DNA from: Sebastes aleutianus
Taxonomy: Eukaryota > Chordata > Actinopteri > Perciformes > Sebastidae
DNA length: 64,000 bases
Direction of reading: 5' to 3'
Assembly: GCA_916700875.1 (NCBI GenBank)
Contig: CAKAKS010000060.1
Span: 6,136,334-6,200,333, forward strand
Shown here one piece after another: positions 51,532 through 63,676 of this stretch. The notes beneath the pieces were generated by a model. It ran no database searches. It had not been told where the DNA came from and worked only from the letters and a program-made list of their open reading frames with translations. Numbering within the stretch: the stretch's first letter is position 1; each line of letters begins with the position of its first letter. The translations under genes and the position numbers were made by a program.

Positions 51532-52479
51532 TTTAAAGCAGCAGTAGGCAGAATGTTTTTGGTATCATTGGGCAAAAATTCCATAATAATTTGTCAGCAT
51601 ATTGTAATTCAAGTGTTCTGAGAGGAAACTAGACTTCTGCACCTCCTCATGGCTCTGTTTCAGGCTTTAAAAAAAATCTAACCCGTGACGGGAGACTTTG
51701 GCCAATCACAGGTCATTTCAGAGAGAGCGAGAAAGCTTTCCTACTGCGCGTTCCTATTGGCTGTGCTCCAGCTGGTGGGCGGTGCTTGGTATTTCCTCAA
51801 CAGATCTCAACATGGCTGCCGGGTAACGAACTTTCTCATTTTACAGCTAAATAGTACACCACAAGATGATTCTGAAAACATTTGAGGAGAGAAATAGGCA
51901 TAAACAGTAACAGAATATTGATTCATATTTGATCAGTAGCTCATGACTGGAGACTTTGGCCAATCACAGGTCATTTTAAAGAGAGAGCATTCCTATTGGC
52001 TGTTCATTCAACGGAGGCAGCTGTCAATCATCCGCGAACTCCGATCAAACGGTCAAACTAGGCAGCACTGATCAAATATGAATCAATATTCTGTTACTGT
52101 TTATGCCTATTTCTCTCCTCAAATGTTTTCAGAATCATCTTGTAGTGTACTGTTTAGCAGTAAAATGAAAAAGTTTGTGAATTGGCAACCATGTTGAGAT
52201 CTGTTGAGGAAATACCAAGCACCGCCCACCAGCATTTGCACAGCCAATAGGAACGCTCAGTAGGAAAGCTCTCTCTCTCTCTCTCTCTGAAATGACCTGT
52301 GATTGGCCAAAGTCTCCCATCCCAGGCTAGATTTTTTTTTTAAAGCCTGAAAACAGAGCCATGAGGAAGTGCAGAAGTCTAGTTATCTCTCAGAGCACTT
52401 GAATTACAATATGCTGAAAGGTTATTATGGAATTTTTGTCCAATGATGCCAAAAATATTCTGCCTACTGCAGGATTAAA
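51532..52479. mobile_element. Palindromic MITE, family B copy 5 (longest)
   Basis: Begins ATTTAAAGCAGCAGTAGGCA and ends TCTGCCTACTGCAGGATTAA. The arms are inverted copies: GCATAAACAGTAACAGAATA near 51900 mirrors TATTCTGTTACTGTTTATGC near 52088. An extra internal copy of the GGAGACTTTGGCCAATCACA phrase occurs near 51690 and 51950. Confidence 0.8.
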
Positions 52480-53458
52480 GAGGCAAATTTTGCAAAAAGA
52501 CCAGCTAGAGTACCTCTTCATAGATGCACTACTCCTATTTATGGCCCATATGATGTTACTTATATCCATCATTAGCAAAACCCCTTGCTAGTTCAGGAAT
52601 ATGATTGTCTCACTCATGAATGAATGAATATTAGTTTTACTAACTATTGTTTCATACTTATTTGAATATTCTTTGAGTGTACTGTATGTTGACCCTGATG
52701 AATACCACAAGATGAAATGTGTTGGTCTCACAATAAAGTTGTTTTTTGTACTTGGCATTTTGACCCTTTAAGACAATTTCTCTTCTCCATGCAACTTGTG
52801 CCATAAATTTCCTGTTATGGTCATATTTGGCATACTCAGCACTGATAGAACAGAATGATTTGTTTTTTTATTCGCAAGAGACTTGACTTGGATTTCATCG
52901 AAAAGACTTCACAACCGCTCTGGATGGAGCGAATTACTGCACATTTGAAGAAGATTGTCGTTGAAGCATTATCACATTTCCTTAAATAGAAACAGGAAGT
53001 CTGACAAAACACGCACGCTGCGCAGCGCTTCGTCTCTCGCGGCCAGTTAGTTCATTCTAATAGAAAACAATGCAATCAAACTGATTTAGTCACTGACGCT
53101 GGCTCGTGTTAAATAAAGATATTCCACATCGTCTTTCACCTCCAGAAGCCAGGCTGTTAGTTGTCAGACTCTTCTTCTATAGCTTTCTGCCAGTAGCGTT
53201 AGACTGTAGTTCCGTCAGCTCATGTGCGGGAATGTCGCCCCCTCCTGGTGGAGCTAGTAAATGCACCTCTTACTTACAGATTGTTTCTACAGATCTGCCA
53301 CTGTACCAATTGGACAAAATTACGTAAACAAACAGGAGGATAGTTGCAAATGTCACATGGCCCACAAATGCACAGGAAGCAATCTGAAAATGAGCAAATA
53401 GCATTCCACGTGTAGAAATAGATGCACAAATGCGTGTTTATCACTTTACATGTAAACC

Positions 53459-54067
53459 TTAAAGGGACTGTTTGTAACTTTTTATGCGTATACTGTAAAT
53501 GTACCGGGTCGGGACACATGCGCGCTCGCATATGCGCGCTCGCGTGTGGCCGGAGCCTCGTCTCTTCTGCCTGCTTGCCTTCACTCAGACACTACACAGT
53601 GCAGAAGAGTTAGTTTAGCCCTGAGAATATCTAGTGAATGTTCAGTGGACGTTTGTGCAGAAATAAATGCTGCAGCTCCTCCACACCAACAGAGGTTTCC
53701 CGTGTCTTGTGAAGTGACGGGGCTCCTCAACGAGTTACGTTGTCATCTCGTTACTGAGGTGATAACGTAACTCGTTGAGGAGCTCCGCTGCTGAAGCCTG
53801 CGCTGAGGTAGGAAAAGCCAACACTAGGATCAGCATTGATTCATGGAGAGACCTTCGTCTGGTCAGCTAACATTACTGCCAAGCAGGTGAAATATAGAGT
53901 GATATTGTGCTTTTAGCTGACGTGTGTCGCCTCACTGTTTTGAGCGATGCTCGTTCATGTCTATTTAGAGCGAGCAAGCGCGAGCTCAACGCTGACTTTC
54001 GTTGATTTCAAGGCCACAGGTGTCGCTGTTAACAAGCATTTCTGAAAGTTACAAATAGTCCCTTTAA
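53459..54067. mobile_element. TTAA-flanked MITE (piggyBac-type)
   Basis: TTAAAGGGACTGTTTGTAAC on the left and GTTACAAATAGTCCCTTTAA on the right are near-perfect inverted ends beginning and ending with TTAA. The interior contains a CpG-rich patch (GCGCGCTCGCATATGCGCGC region) and an inverted pair of AACTCGTTGAGGAGC / GCTCCTCAACGAGTT. Confidence 0.85.
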
Positions 54068-54839
54068 AACACGTATTTACAGAGTAAGTTATGCGTATTT
54101 GCAAATCGCCCTGTATTTTTGTGAATGTGACTTTACACAACACAAATACAAAAATACATGTTTGTGGATAGTGAAATACTTGCAGATCATGGTACACATT
54201 TGTGAATTGTCTTCTGTGGGTTACAACTAATAAAGTCCAATAACAACTTCCATAGAAACGGCCGGTTTGACAGCAAACACCACGTGTAGTAGGAAGTCAC
54301 AACTCTCTGTGTAATTTTAATATTTAACGCTAGATTGTATTAGTCTCATGTTGTTTTCATCTGTTTACAAACACATCTTGTGTGGTTGGTAATAATACTA
54401 ATTGTTATAATAATGATGGTTATCGATATATAACACTTATCAAAACGAGTGCTCATTACAAAGTGCTTTACAAGGTGGACATAAACATAATAAAGGATAG
54501 AATCCAATGATAGACACATGCACATTTCCACATATATTTACAAACAAATATATATAAATTCCAACGTGATCTGAAAACTACAAGCTGCCTACAGATCCGA
54601 TCTAACAGGAAGTAACTTTTTCTGTGACTTTCTGTAAATTCCGGGAAGGCTGCTCAAAAAGACTGGAAACTGTCCGACTTGACCACAGCTTTTTGTCACC
54701 ACCTCCTCCTGCTGCTGTTGCCGGATCTCTTCTACTCAGAAGTTCAGAAGTCAGAAGTTCAGAAGTCACCGCCCGCCCACCTGTGCTTGTTCTCCTTTTA
54801 TTTTGATGTCAATACAATACAACTAACATTCATGTAATA

Positions 54840-55050
54840 TTACGTCACAACGGCTGCTGTATCAGCCGTGTGTTTACTACGTGTTTATTTGCATATGGAG
54901 CGGGGAAGTGAGATCTGATCACAAGTGGTCATTGGAGACAAATGTGGAGACGCATCCTAATGCCAGGTGTGAACAGACGCACTTAGAGCTGTCCACTTGT
55001 GATCCGATCACTGAGGACGCATGTTAATACCAGGTCTGAACAGGGCCATC
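54840..55050. mobile_element. MITE with GGCCCTGTTCAGACC end
   Basis: The complement of 55030-55050 starts GGCCCTGTTCAGACCTGGTA. Interior phrases TGCCAGGTGTGAACAGACGC and GATCCGATCACTGAGGACGC are internally repetitive. The left border is uncertain. Confidence 0.5.
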
Positions 55051-55121
55051 ATCATTATAAAGTGGGCTTTGTTGACAGCTTAATGGCATGCCTGTCTGCT
55101 CTAAAGCTGGGGAACAATAGT

Positions 55122-55250
55122 GTGGGTGGGTGGGTGGGTGGGTGGGTGGGGGAGGGAGGAAGGAGGAAAAAGGGGGAGAAAGGGGGGAGAGGAAAAGAGG
55201 AGTAAAAGAAAGAAAAAGAGAGAAAGAGAGAAGAAAACACAATTCTGTAG
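55122..55250. repeat. (GGGT)n followed by purine-rich tract
   Basis: About seven GGGT units run into a G/A-only stretch to about 55238. The G-runs could form quadruplex structure. Confidence 0.85.
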
Positions 55251-56119
55251 CTCTTATTTTCACCCACATGGTGTTTTGAAGTCTTTATACACCATAGTAT
55301 TTTTGTTAAAGAATACAAATATTATTTGTTGTGCTTTTCGGGGGAAAGAATACATGTCCACTTGAGAGGCAGTTCGAATCTTGTCTCCGGCAGGGTCGAA
55401 GTTTATAATATGCAGTAAAAAATTGTTTGTGTTGCTCGTGTAAACTTGAATTGACTCAAGATATAATATTAATGCAAAACTTGTGCACTGCAACTAATAC
55501 ATTAATATTGAAAATCGTTCAGGTTTCCTTATACAATCATATAACTGGTAGATCAGATAACAAATATACAAAACATTATCATCATCCATGATGATGTTTT
55601 GTGTTATTATTATTGCATACATCCTCCTTATGACTGATTAATGAACTGTTAGGAAAGATAGCTCAAAATGTTAGTAGAATAAATCATAATGTACTGGAGA
55701 ATAGTTGAGCAATATGTTTTAATTGGGATGGACTTGCTGCGTAATTAATTAAACAAATAACCATAGGAATACACATGAATTGAGACAGTCATGATATTAA
55801 AGCTTTAACTTTATTGTCTTTGGGCCTGGAACACGTGAAACAACAAGAACAAATAATTTGAAGAAGATAATACTGATAACACTTTTGTACTTTTTGATTA
55901 ACATTTTCAATGTAAGAATTTAACACTTAACATTTACTTGTAACAGGTTATTTTCAGTGTGGTACTGGTTATGAAACAACTCTCAATGTACTACTGATGC
56001 CTCTATATGGCTTGCATAAGTAAACAAGACCATCAGAGAGAATATTGGCCATTACTTTAGTTATTCTTAATGTTTATCATTGGGTCTGATTCCCTGCAAA
56101 ATCAGACAAAATGATTTAA

Positions 56120-56765
56120 AGCTCACAGATTCACCAGAAACTCCTTCAGCTCAGACTCCAGCGGGGCCTCCAGCAGTGACCTGCCCACTGTAGATTGCTG
56201 GGCCCGCTGTCAACGTCCAGCAGGTTTTGCCACAGGGCCACAATTGTGCTTCCCTTATAAAGAAAACATGAAAAGAACAACAGAGACTGAATATTTATTC
56301 ACACAACAGGGTTATGTGAGTAAGTAATGAAATGAAAACAACAACAACAACATTGTCTTATTCTTTTTGGACTAAGCATGGTATTCCAAATCACAAATAT
56401 TACTAACCTGCTGGTTGCTGAGAGTCATGGAGGTCTGTGTCCTCAGTTCTACCAGGTGCTCTGCAAGGCTGTCAACCCGATCCATACCTGGCATACCATG
56501 CCCGTCCCCTAATCATACAACTTGTCATCAGTAAGCAAATAAACAGGATAAACTGCTGTGAAATTACACTTCATGTAACATATAATATCTTATTGTCTGC
56601 ACTCTGTCTGTTGTATGTTCAATAGATTTGACACAACTGTTACTATTGCTTTATTGTGAGGTTTATGTAAACATTACTTACCAACTGTATTTCTGCCACC
56701 TGAGACCTCACCAGGTGAGGATCAGACTGGACTGCAGGCTGAGCTTCTGGGGCAGAGGATACAAA
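56120..56765 (-). pseudogene. Decayed coding remnant of unknown origin
   Basis: The minus-strand segment at about 56410-56490 reads MDRVDSLAEHLVELRTQTSM followed by TLSNQQ and a GT donor. The segment at 56130-56250 reads STIVALWQNLLDVDSG in one frame and then RSLLEAPLESELKEFLVNL with a stop in another, so a frameshift splits it. A third piece lies at about 56695-56765. The pattern suggests a short multi-exon protein, perhaps transposon-derived. I do not recognise the family with certainty. Confidence 0.35.
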
Positions 56766-57589
56766 CTACAGTCATGTTTATATAACTTTAGTATGAACGT
56801 TTAATATAACGTTTATGATCATATAATCATTAATCATGAACATTAATTAACACCACAGTTATCTGACAGTTACCTGTCTGAGCTAAAAACAGTGATTGTG
56901 ATAGTAAACTTTGTTTCACAACGTTAAAAAGCTAATACAGTAGCAGTCATACTGTATATGTATATATAGCTTTAGTATTAACATAACGTTTATGATCATA
57001 TAATCATTAATATAACACCACAGTTATCTTACAGTTACCTGTCTGAGCTAAAAGAAGTGACTGTGGTAGTCTTAGTTTAACAACGCTGAGGAGCTCATAC
57101 AGTATGAGTAACGTTACCTCTATGTAACTGTAACTGTAACTGTAACGTAGCCTCAGCATAATAATTAGAGCTCTGAACAGATTATAAAGTGATTGGTAAC
57201 TATTCACCAGGTTTCGCTGAGATAATTAAAGCCAGGTTAGCTTAGACAGAGTAACATTACAAACCCATTCATGGATTTCACAGCGAATCTTAATCAGCCA
57301 ACATTAAAAAACGCCAGAAAGCTAAAACACGTTTAATCCGTATTGTCTAAGAGAACCCAATATCAATGTTACGTAATGTTAATAATGATATTTACCCAGT
57401 GGCGGCTGGTGGAAATGTTTCTAGGTAGGGCTGTGCCACATCCAATCAATTTCAGCAAACATCCCGGTATGATTTAATGCAAAAAAGCGAAGGTATCAAA
57501 AACACATTACTACTTTTCCGTTAAATAAATATTTTAATCCAACAGGAGCAATAAAGAATGCTTAGAAAAACACAACAGTATAACATGTA

Positions 57590-57740
57590 GCTACTTAGTG
57601 GTGGAAAGTACCACTATAGTAACTAGTACATTTACTCAAGTACTGCACTGAAGTACAATTTTGTGGTACTTGTACTTTACTTGAGTATTTCCATGTTCTG
57701 ATACTTTCTACTTCTACTCCACTACATCTCAGAGGGAAAT
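57590..57740. repeat. Dispersed repeat rich in ACTTGAGTA phrases
   Basis: AACTAGTACATTTACTCAAG and GTACTTTACTTGAGTATTTC form an imperfect inverted pair. Sequences of this form are common interspersed repeats in fish. Confidence 0.55.
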
Positions 57741-57886
57741 ATTGTATATTGTACACGTGCCATGTCTGCACAGCATCACCGCGTCAGCGCTTCCGGTCCT
57801 TCACAATAAACTCCCCTCACACTGAATCCGCGGGCGCAGCTCGCTGGAGAGCCACAGAGTCTGTCAGCTCTGTGGCTGACGTCGCA

Positions 57887-58100
57887 GTATGTCCCTCAGT
57901 AGTATGAAGCAGTATGCGGTTTCGAATACGGCACATATTGTAAAACTGAGGAAGCAGTATGGCCCTCAGTAGTATGTGCAGTATGTGGTTTCAAATATGG
58001 CACATACAACTGACGGAAGCAGTATCTCTCAGTAGTATGTGCAGTATGTGGTTTCAAATATGGCACATACAACTGACGGAAGCAGTATCTCTCAGTAGAC
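57887..58100. repeat. Tandem repeat of about 63-65 bp, three units
   Basis: GAAGCAGTAT starts at 57951, 58016 and 58079. Units share AGTATGTGCAGTATGTGGTT and ATATGGCACATACAACTGAC. The first unit is more diverged. Confidence 0.85.
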
Positions 58101-58329
58101 GACACTCTCGAGAAATCTTTCAAACTAAACGTTGTCGAACCAAAATAAAGACAGATTCAGCAACTGCATGGCTTAAGCTGGCTTAATTATTTCTCGCCTC
58201 AAATGTTTTCAGAAACGCCCCTGTGGACACGTACCCTGAGCCTCTGTGTTATTAATTTATTACCTTCATAAAGTATCTGAGAACGTCACCCTCGGCTTCA
58301 CAAGACTGAAACTAAAGCTGAAAGTAGGC

Positions 58330-59640
58330 TGTGTAGTCAGACTGTTTAGGTTAGTTTGTCACATATCTGACCTGTAGATTTATCAGCTGGCTGAAACAAA
58401 GCAGCCCCTCTTCCCTCTATCAGCCCTAATGTTACCTGCAGCAGAGGGAGGAGGACAGAGGACAGGAGGACAGGAGGACCAGAGGACAGGAGGACAGAGG
58501 ACAGGAGGAAGGACTGATACTGACTGATGTTTGTGTTCTTCAGTCTTTGTAAACCTCACTAAGTATTGTCATGTCAAGAATATGATTTATTTCAGTGGTT
58601 CTCAAACTTTTTTCACCAAGTACCACCTTAGAAAATATTTTGCTCTCCAAGTACCACCATTATGACCAATGTTAAAATACAGGGGGGCAGCCTCACTAGG
58701 CCTGCACCATATGAGGAACATCTGCCATGTGCGATAACACTGTTCAATATTGCTATGATGATATGACTTGCGATAAATAAACAAATATTGAAGTGTGCAT
58801 ATTAGCTATGCATATACATATACTGTATTTAAAATATAACTGGGCTACATGTTGTTTCTAGAGAAGCAACAGTAATGTTTACAACAGCAAAGTCACCATA
58901 TAAACTCTTTAATATCTCACTGGAAACAATCTAAAATGTTAATAAAACAAATCATATTCCTGACATGAAAATATTAAGTGAAGTTTATGAAGACTGAAGA
59001 ACACATACATCAGTCAGTATCAGTCCTTCCTCCTGTCCCCTGTCCTCCTGTCCTCTTGTCCTCTGTCCTCCTCCCTCTGCTGCAGTAACATTAGGGCTGA
59101 TAGAGGGAAGAGGGGCTGTTTGGTTTCAGCCAGCTGATAAGTTTACAGGTCAGATATGTGACAAACTAACCTAAACAGTCTGACTACACCAGTGGTAGGC
59201 CTACGCGTACCACAGATTGAGAACCACTGCTCTAGTTTATAAACATGTTAGATTGTTTCCAGTGAGATATTAATGAGTTTATATGGGGACTTTGCTGTTG
59301 TAGACATTACTGTTGCTGCTCTAGAAACAACATGTAGCCTAGTTATATATAAAATACAGTATATTTATATGTATAGCTAATATGCACACTTCAATATTTG
59401 ATTATTTATCGCAAGTCATATCATCATTGCAATATTGAACAGTGTTATTGCACATGGCAGATGTTCCTCATATGGTGCAATGCCTAGTGTGAGAGGCTGC
59501 TCCTTGCGTAGTATGAGAGTTGTGTGAGAGTTTAAGTGCCATATAGGGTAGGCCTACGCTACTGTGTTTTAATATCAGTCATAATGGTGGTATTTGGAGA
59601 GACAAATATTTTCTGAGATGGTACTCTGGAGCCACATGCG
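58330..59640. mobile_element. Large interleaved foldback element
   Basis: Segment a (about 58330-58592) is the reverse complement of about 58950-59190; both carry the CAGACTGTTTAGGTTAGTTT sequence or its complement. Segment b (about 58593-58935, starting CAGTGGTTCTCAAAC) is the reverse complement of about 59215-59640, sharing GGAAACAATCTAA and its complement. The order is a, b, a', b'. The CAGTGGTTCTCAA end is matched by TTGAGAACCACTG at 59217-59229, which suggests hAT origin. Confidence 0.75.
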
Positions 59641-60169
59641 TCTCTTTAGCTCCTCTCCAGTGGCTCCCTGTGGATTTTTTTTTTTTTAAATTAGTGGAAA
59701 TTAATAACTGTTTTTTTGTTTACGTTTTCATTTTTATTTATCATTGTTGTAGGTCTATGGTACGACGGTACGACGGAGTATTAGGGCCACATTGAGGAAA
59801 ATAAATAAATCTGAGATTTCGAGAATAAAGTCATAATATTACGAGAATAAAGTTTATTCTCGTAATATTATGACTTTTTTTCTCGTAAAGTTATGATTTT
59901 ATTCTCGTAACATTTCCGACTTTTTTCTTGTCATATTCTGACTTTATTCTGTAAATCTCAGATGTTTTTTCCCTCAATGTGGCCCTAATACTCCGTAGTA
60001 CATTGTCTCTTTGGCCCTCACTGCATTAGACTTATATACTATATACTTAGACTATAAACTGTGTTACCTTCATCATAATGCTCAAATGTTTTGTGGCTCC
60101 AGACAGATTTTTGTTTTTATTATTTTATCCTAAAAAGGCTGTTTTGATAGTAAAGGTTGCTGACCCCTG
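59620..60169. mobile_element. hAT (Charlie-like) remnant carrying a nested foldback
   Basis: The complement of the right end starts CAGGGGTCAGCAACC, a hAT-Charlie type terminus. Internal GAGCCACATGCGTCTC and TGTGGCTCCAGACAG phrases fit the same type. It is interrupted by the element at 59769-60000. Left border uncertain. Confidence 0.5.
59769..60000. mobile_element. Foldback MITE with ACGGAGTATTAGGGCC ends
   Basis: Left TACGACGGAGTATTAGGGCC and right GGCCCTAATACTCCGTAGTA are inverted repeats. The centre near 59830-59875 is a near-perfect palindrome (ATTACGAGAATAAAG mirrored by CTTTATTCTCGTAAT). Confidence 0.85.
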
Positions 60170-60390
60170 GACTAGACTGTACGAGGTGCAGTGAAGGCAG
60201 CAGCACAGAGCAGCGGGAGAAACACATGAAATAACATTAGACAACAGTTGTTATGTTACTGTTGCGTCAGTCACTGACACAAGAACTCAGTCTTGGCGAG
60301 AATTTATGCTACAAAGCCTTTCCTACGTAAAACACGACTTGTTTTACCGCTAAAGCTCGCTGTCAGTAAGAAGCTGACATCTGTCCAGAC

Positions 60391-60464
60391 GGAAACCCCG
60401 GGTTACAGTGCGCATGCGCGGGGGCTTTTCCGAAACCCCCCTCATATAAGGAGGTGTATAAATA
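60391..60464 (+). promoter_or_regulatory. Promoter of the RHIM-like gene
   Basis: TATAAATA at 60457-60464 lies 48 bp before the ATG. TGCGCATGCGCG at 60409-60420 matches the NRF1 consensus. GGAAACCCC at 60391-60399, on the complement, fits a 9-bp kB site, and GGGGCTTTTCC at 60421-60431 is a weaker kB-like match. Site identities are inferred from motif only. Confidence 0.5.
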
Positions 60465-60511
60465 GGTGTTAGTCTCTGTAGAGCAGATATCATAACTAGC
60501 ACACACGGAGG

Positions 60512-63500
60512 ATGGACGACTCTGACCCTCTAGCTCTGAGTCCTCTTAATAACAGCACATTCACTAAAGTGAAAGAAAGAACGCCCTTCCATCAGGTGAG
60601 ATCTTTATTCTATATTTTCATTATATATTGCCTCTTTAAAGTGATGTTTTCCCTCTTTCTTACTGCTGTATAGCCTATATAGATGGAGTGCACCTGTATT
60701 TGTAGTGGGACAGACTCGTATTATGTTGTTTTTTATCAAAATGTAGTATGCTCTAATACTTCCTCATGCAGTATGTGATGCGACTCGCGCCACAATTGAA
60801 CGAATTAATTCAATTAAAGTTATTTAATTCATTAATTTAGTTTTTTATATAGCATCAAATCATAACAGAAGTTATCTCCAGGCGCAAATGTTCTTATAAA
60901 GCAGTAATGTAAAACTTACTCTATAATTTAGAGACTCACAAGAGATCCCCCATGATGTGCATGCATTCATGCTATTGTCGCATAACAATTGTTATGCGAC
61001 AATGGCATGAAAAAAAACTCCCCTTTAACGAGTATAAATTGGGCAGAACCAGGCTCTGGGTACAATAGATGTAATAGAGTTATGATAAAAATATCAGTAA
61101 TAATAGCTGTATTAATAATAGAAATGTAACTGCTAGTAATAATAATAATAAAAAGACAGATAATAATGATGGTATATGGTCTTAACTTCCGTGTACAGGT
61201 TTGCTGTCTGTAAATGTTCTAAAATTGGTGTCAAATGTTGTTAACTTTATGCTTTTAGATATAAATGATCCTGGACATTTGAATTAAGCATTTAGCATGA
61301 CATCATTATATAGACTCACTGCACCCCCCCAGCTGTGACTGACTTCCTGGAAACCTGCATTCACCTACCTATCATCTTGCTAGTAGACTTTATAAGCTAT
61401 CAGTAGAGCTGTCAATCGATTAGAATATTTAATCAAGATTAATTGCATGATTGTCCATGATTAAAAAAATGAATCACACATTTTTTATCTGTTCATAATG
61501 TACCTTAAAGGGAGATTTGTCAAGTATTTAACACTCTTATCAACATGTGAGTGGACAAATATGCTGCTTTATGCAAATGTGTGTATATATTTATTATTGG
61601 AGATCAATTAACAACACAAAACAATGACAAATACTGTCCAGAAACCCTCACAGGTACTGCATTTAGCATAAAACAATATACTGTATATGCTCAAATCATA
61701 ACATGGCAAACTGCAGCCCAACAGGCAACAACAGCTGTCAGTGTGTCAGTGTGCTGACTTGACTATGACTTGCCCCAAACTGCATGTGATTATCATAAAG
61801 TGGGTTATGTCTGTAAAGGGGAGACTCGTGGATACCCATAGAACCCATTTACATTCACATATCTTGAGGTCAGGTCAAGGGACCCCTTTGAAAATGGCCA
61901 TGCCAGTTTTTCCTCAGCAAAATGTAGCGTTATTTTAGAGCGTTATTTAACCTCCTTCCTGACAAGCTAGTATGACATGGTTGGTACCAGTGGATTTCTT
62001 AGGTTTTCTAGTTTCGTATGAGTTGTGTTAATGTGTTAAAGAAATTAGTGGCGTTAAAATGTATTTAACTTTGACAGCCTTAGCTATTAGACAACACCTA
62101 CACATAGATTCATTTCCGTACATTGTTAGTTGCAGCAACAGACAAAAAAGTCCACAGCTTAGCAACTTTCCATTGGCAAGTGAAAGTGCACGTGACCTAG
62201 AAAAACAGAGCTGAGCACCAGGGGGGTCGGGCGCTGTTGTTTGTTCAGAAAGTCCACCCAGGTGCATTTGAGATGTTTAGATGAGATCATTGTGAGATTT
62301 TTTTTTGAAGCTGAAAGGGGATTTCTGTCTGCTTCTCTTGTTTAGGTGATGGCTTGTAAAGCCTCCAGCATGCAGCAAATCATCCAGATGGTGCAGAGGA
62401 TGGCGCAAAAGAGCTGCAGAAGAGCCTGCCAGTTGTTCTGCTGCCCACTAGACTCTATGCTGTGTGAAAAGGCCACATGCTGTCAGCAGTCTACGGAAGA
62501 TAAAACTGCACAAGGTAAGATCTGCTTTTTATATTACATTTCTGTCAATAAAGCATTCAGGGTCTTTATTTGTTCCTCATATCTTTTTATTTAATCCTTT
62601 GTTGGTCTTATTTTTCTTTCAATTTAAAGGAAACTCTTTTTTGTTCATCTTATTTTTCACATTAGCCTTTTAGAACTTAGCATTAGGAGCTTGCTGCATT
62701 GCATTTCACTACATATTACGAAAAAAAGAAGTATACTTCAAGTTTATTTTATGAAGTATACTAAAGTAAAGTTCAAGTATATTTCCCCAAAGTACACATT
62801 ATGTAGTATACTAATGTCAGTGTACTAGTAGTATACTTGTAAGTGTATTAATTCAGTACTTCTTGGGACTAAATTGGCCCACTTTCTAAAAGTATACTTT
62901 TAAGTGTACTTTAAGCGTAAGAACAGTAAACTTTGAGTACACAACTAGTTTACATCTAAATTGTGTTTTATACTGCAACTATACTATGAACTATACTACA
63001 AGTGAATAGGTATACTGTTAGTTTAATAGTTATATACTTGTAGCCCACTTTTTAGTTTATTAAAGTACACGTTGTATACTTAAACTTATAGTACTTAGTC
63101 AATGATTTATGTATGTAGATAAAGAGACTTTTGCTTTTTGACTTGATGTTTTGTGATGATAAAAAAAAAAATGTCTCACATGCCTCCACTTTAATAGGCT
63201 ACTCTATCAAAAAGTAAGCATAACTACAAGCCAAGTATACCTTTCTGTAGGCCTATAAGGCAAGAATACTTAATTATACTTGATCAAAAGATTAAGTTCA
63301 AGTATAAAACAAGTAAACTTAGACTTTACTGTATACCTCACACACGTTCTTCGCTGTGGCTTTTCATATACGCTGTCAGCAAAACAAGCTTTTTTTGTTT
63401 TCCATATAATCAGGAACTATGTGACGCATTTCTGCAATTACATCACTCTGGAACAACAACTTCCCGTTCTCATATTCTCTTCCTTTTTCCTCCTTTCTCT

Positions 63501-63676
63501 CCCTCGCTCACTCATGAACAGTGGCACTCCAGAATCTGCCGTCTACCATTTTGATTGTGAACATCAGCAACTCCACCTTGATCGACTGTGTCATCGGGAG
63601 CGACACCTACCCATCAGCGGTGGCTGAAAGTCAGCCTCTAATGCGGGTTTCTGAGCTCCAAATGCATGGTGGGTAA
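60512..63676 (+). CDS. Unrecognised small protein with RHIM-like C-terminal motif, 3 coding exons
   Basis: Exons 60512-60595, 62346-62514 and 63522-63676; GT-AG joins in phase; 408 nt, 135 aa. Start MDDSDPLALSPLNN follows a TATA box with a short leader. Residues about 30-80 hold a Gln/Met-rich helix-like stretch (MQQIIQMVQRMAQKS), then a Cys- and Arg-rich block (SCRRACQLFCC, CEKATCCQQ) that could be palmitoylated or bind metal. Residues 93-114, containing VNISNSTLIDCVIGSDTY, resemble the RIP homotypic interaction motif of RIPK3 (N-x-S, then a V-x-G core), but the usual Gln of the core is Ile here (VIG). The stop MHGG-TAA could instead be bypassed by a GT donor at 63669, giving a longer protein beyond the window. 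No family name is assigned. The RHIM reading is inference. Confidence 0.6.
61404..62082. mobile_element. hAT-type MITE, family A copy 5, in intron 1 of the RHIM-like gene
   Basis: Begins TAGAGCTGTCAATCGATTAG and ends TTTGACAGCCTTA. Flanked by GCTATCAG (61396-61403) and GCTATTAG (62083-62090), a 7/8 duplication. Confidence 0.88.
62720..63345. repeat. AAGTATACTT-rich repeat in intron 2 of the RHIM-like gene
   Basis: Many AGTATACTT palindromes. The segment at about 63190-63290 (ACTACAAGCCAAGTATACCT, TTCTGTAGGCCTATAAGGCA) is nearly the same as the one flanking the 41-bp satellite at 8.7 kb. Confidence 0.75.
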
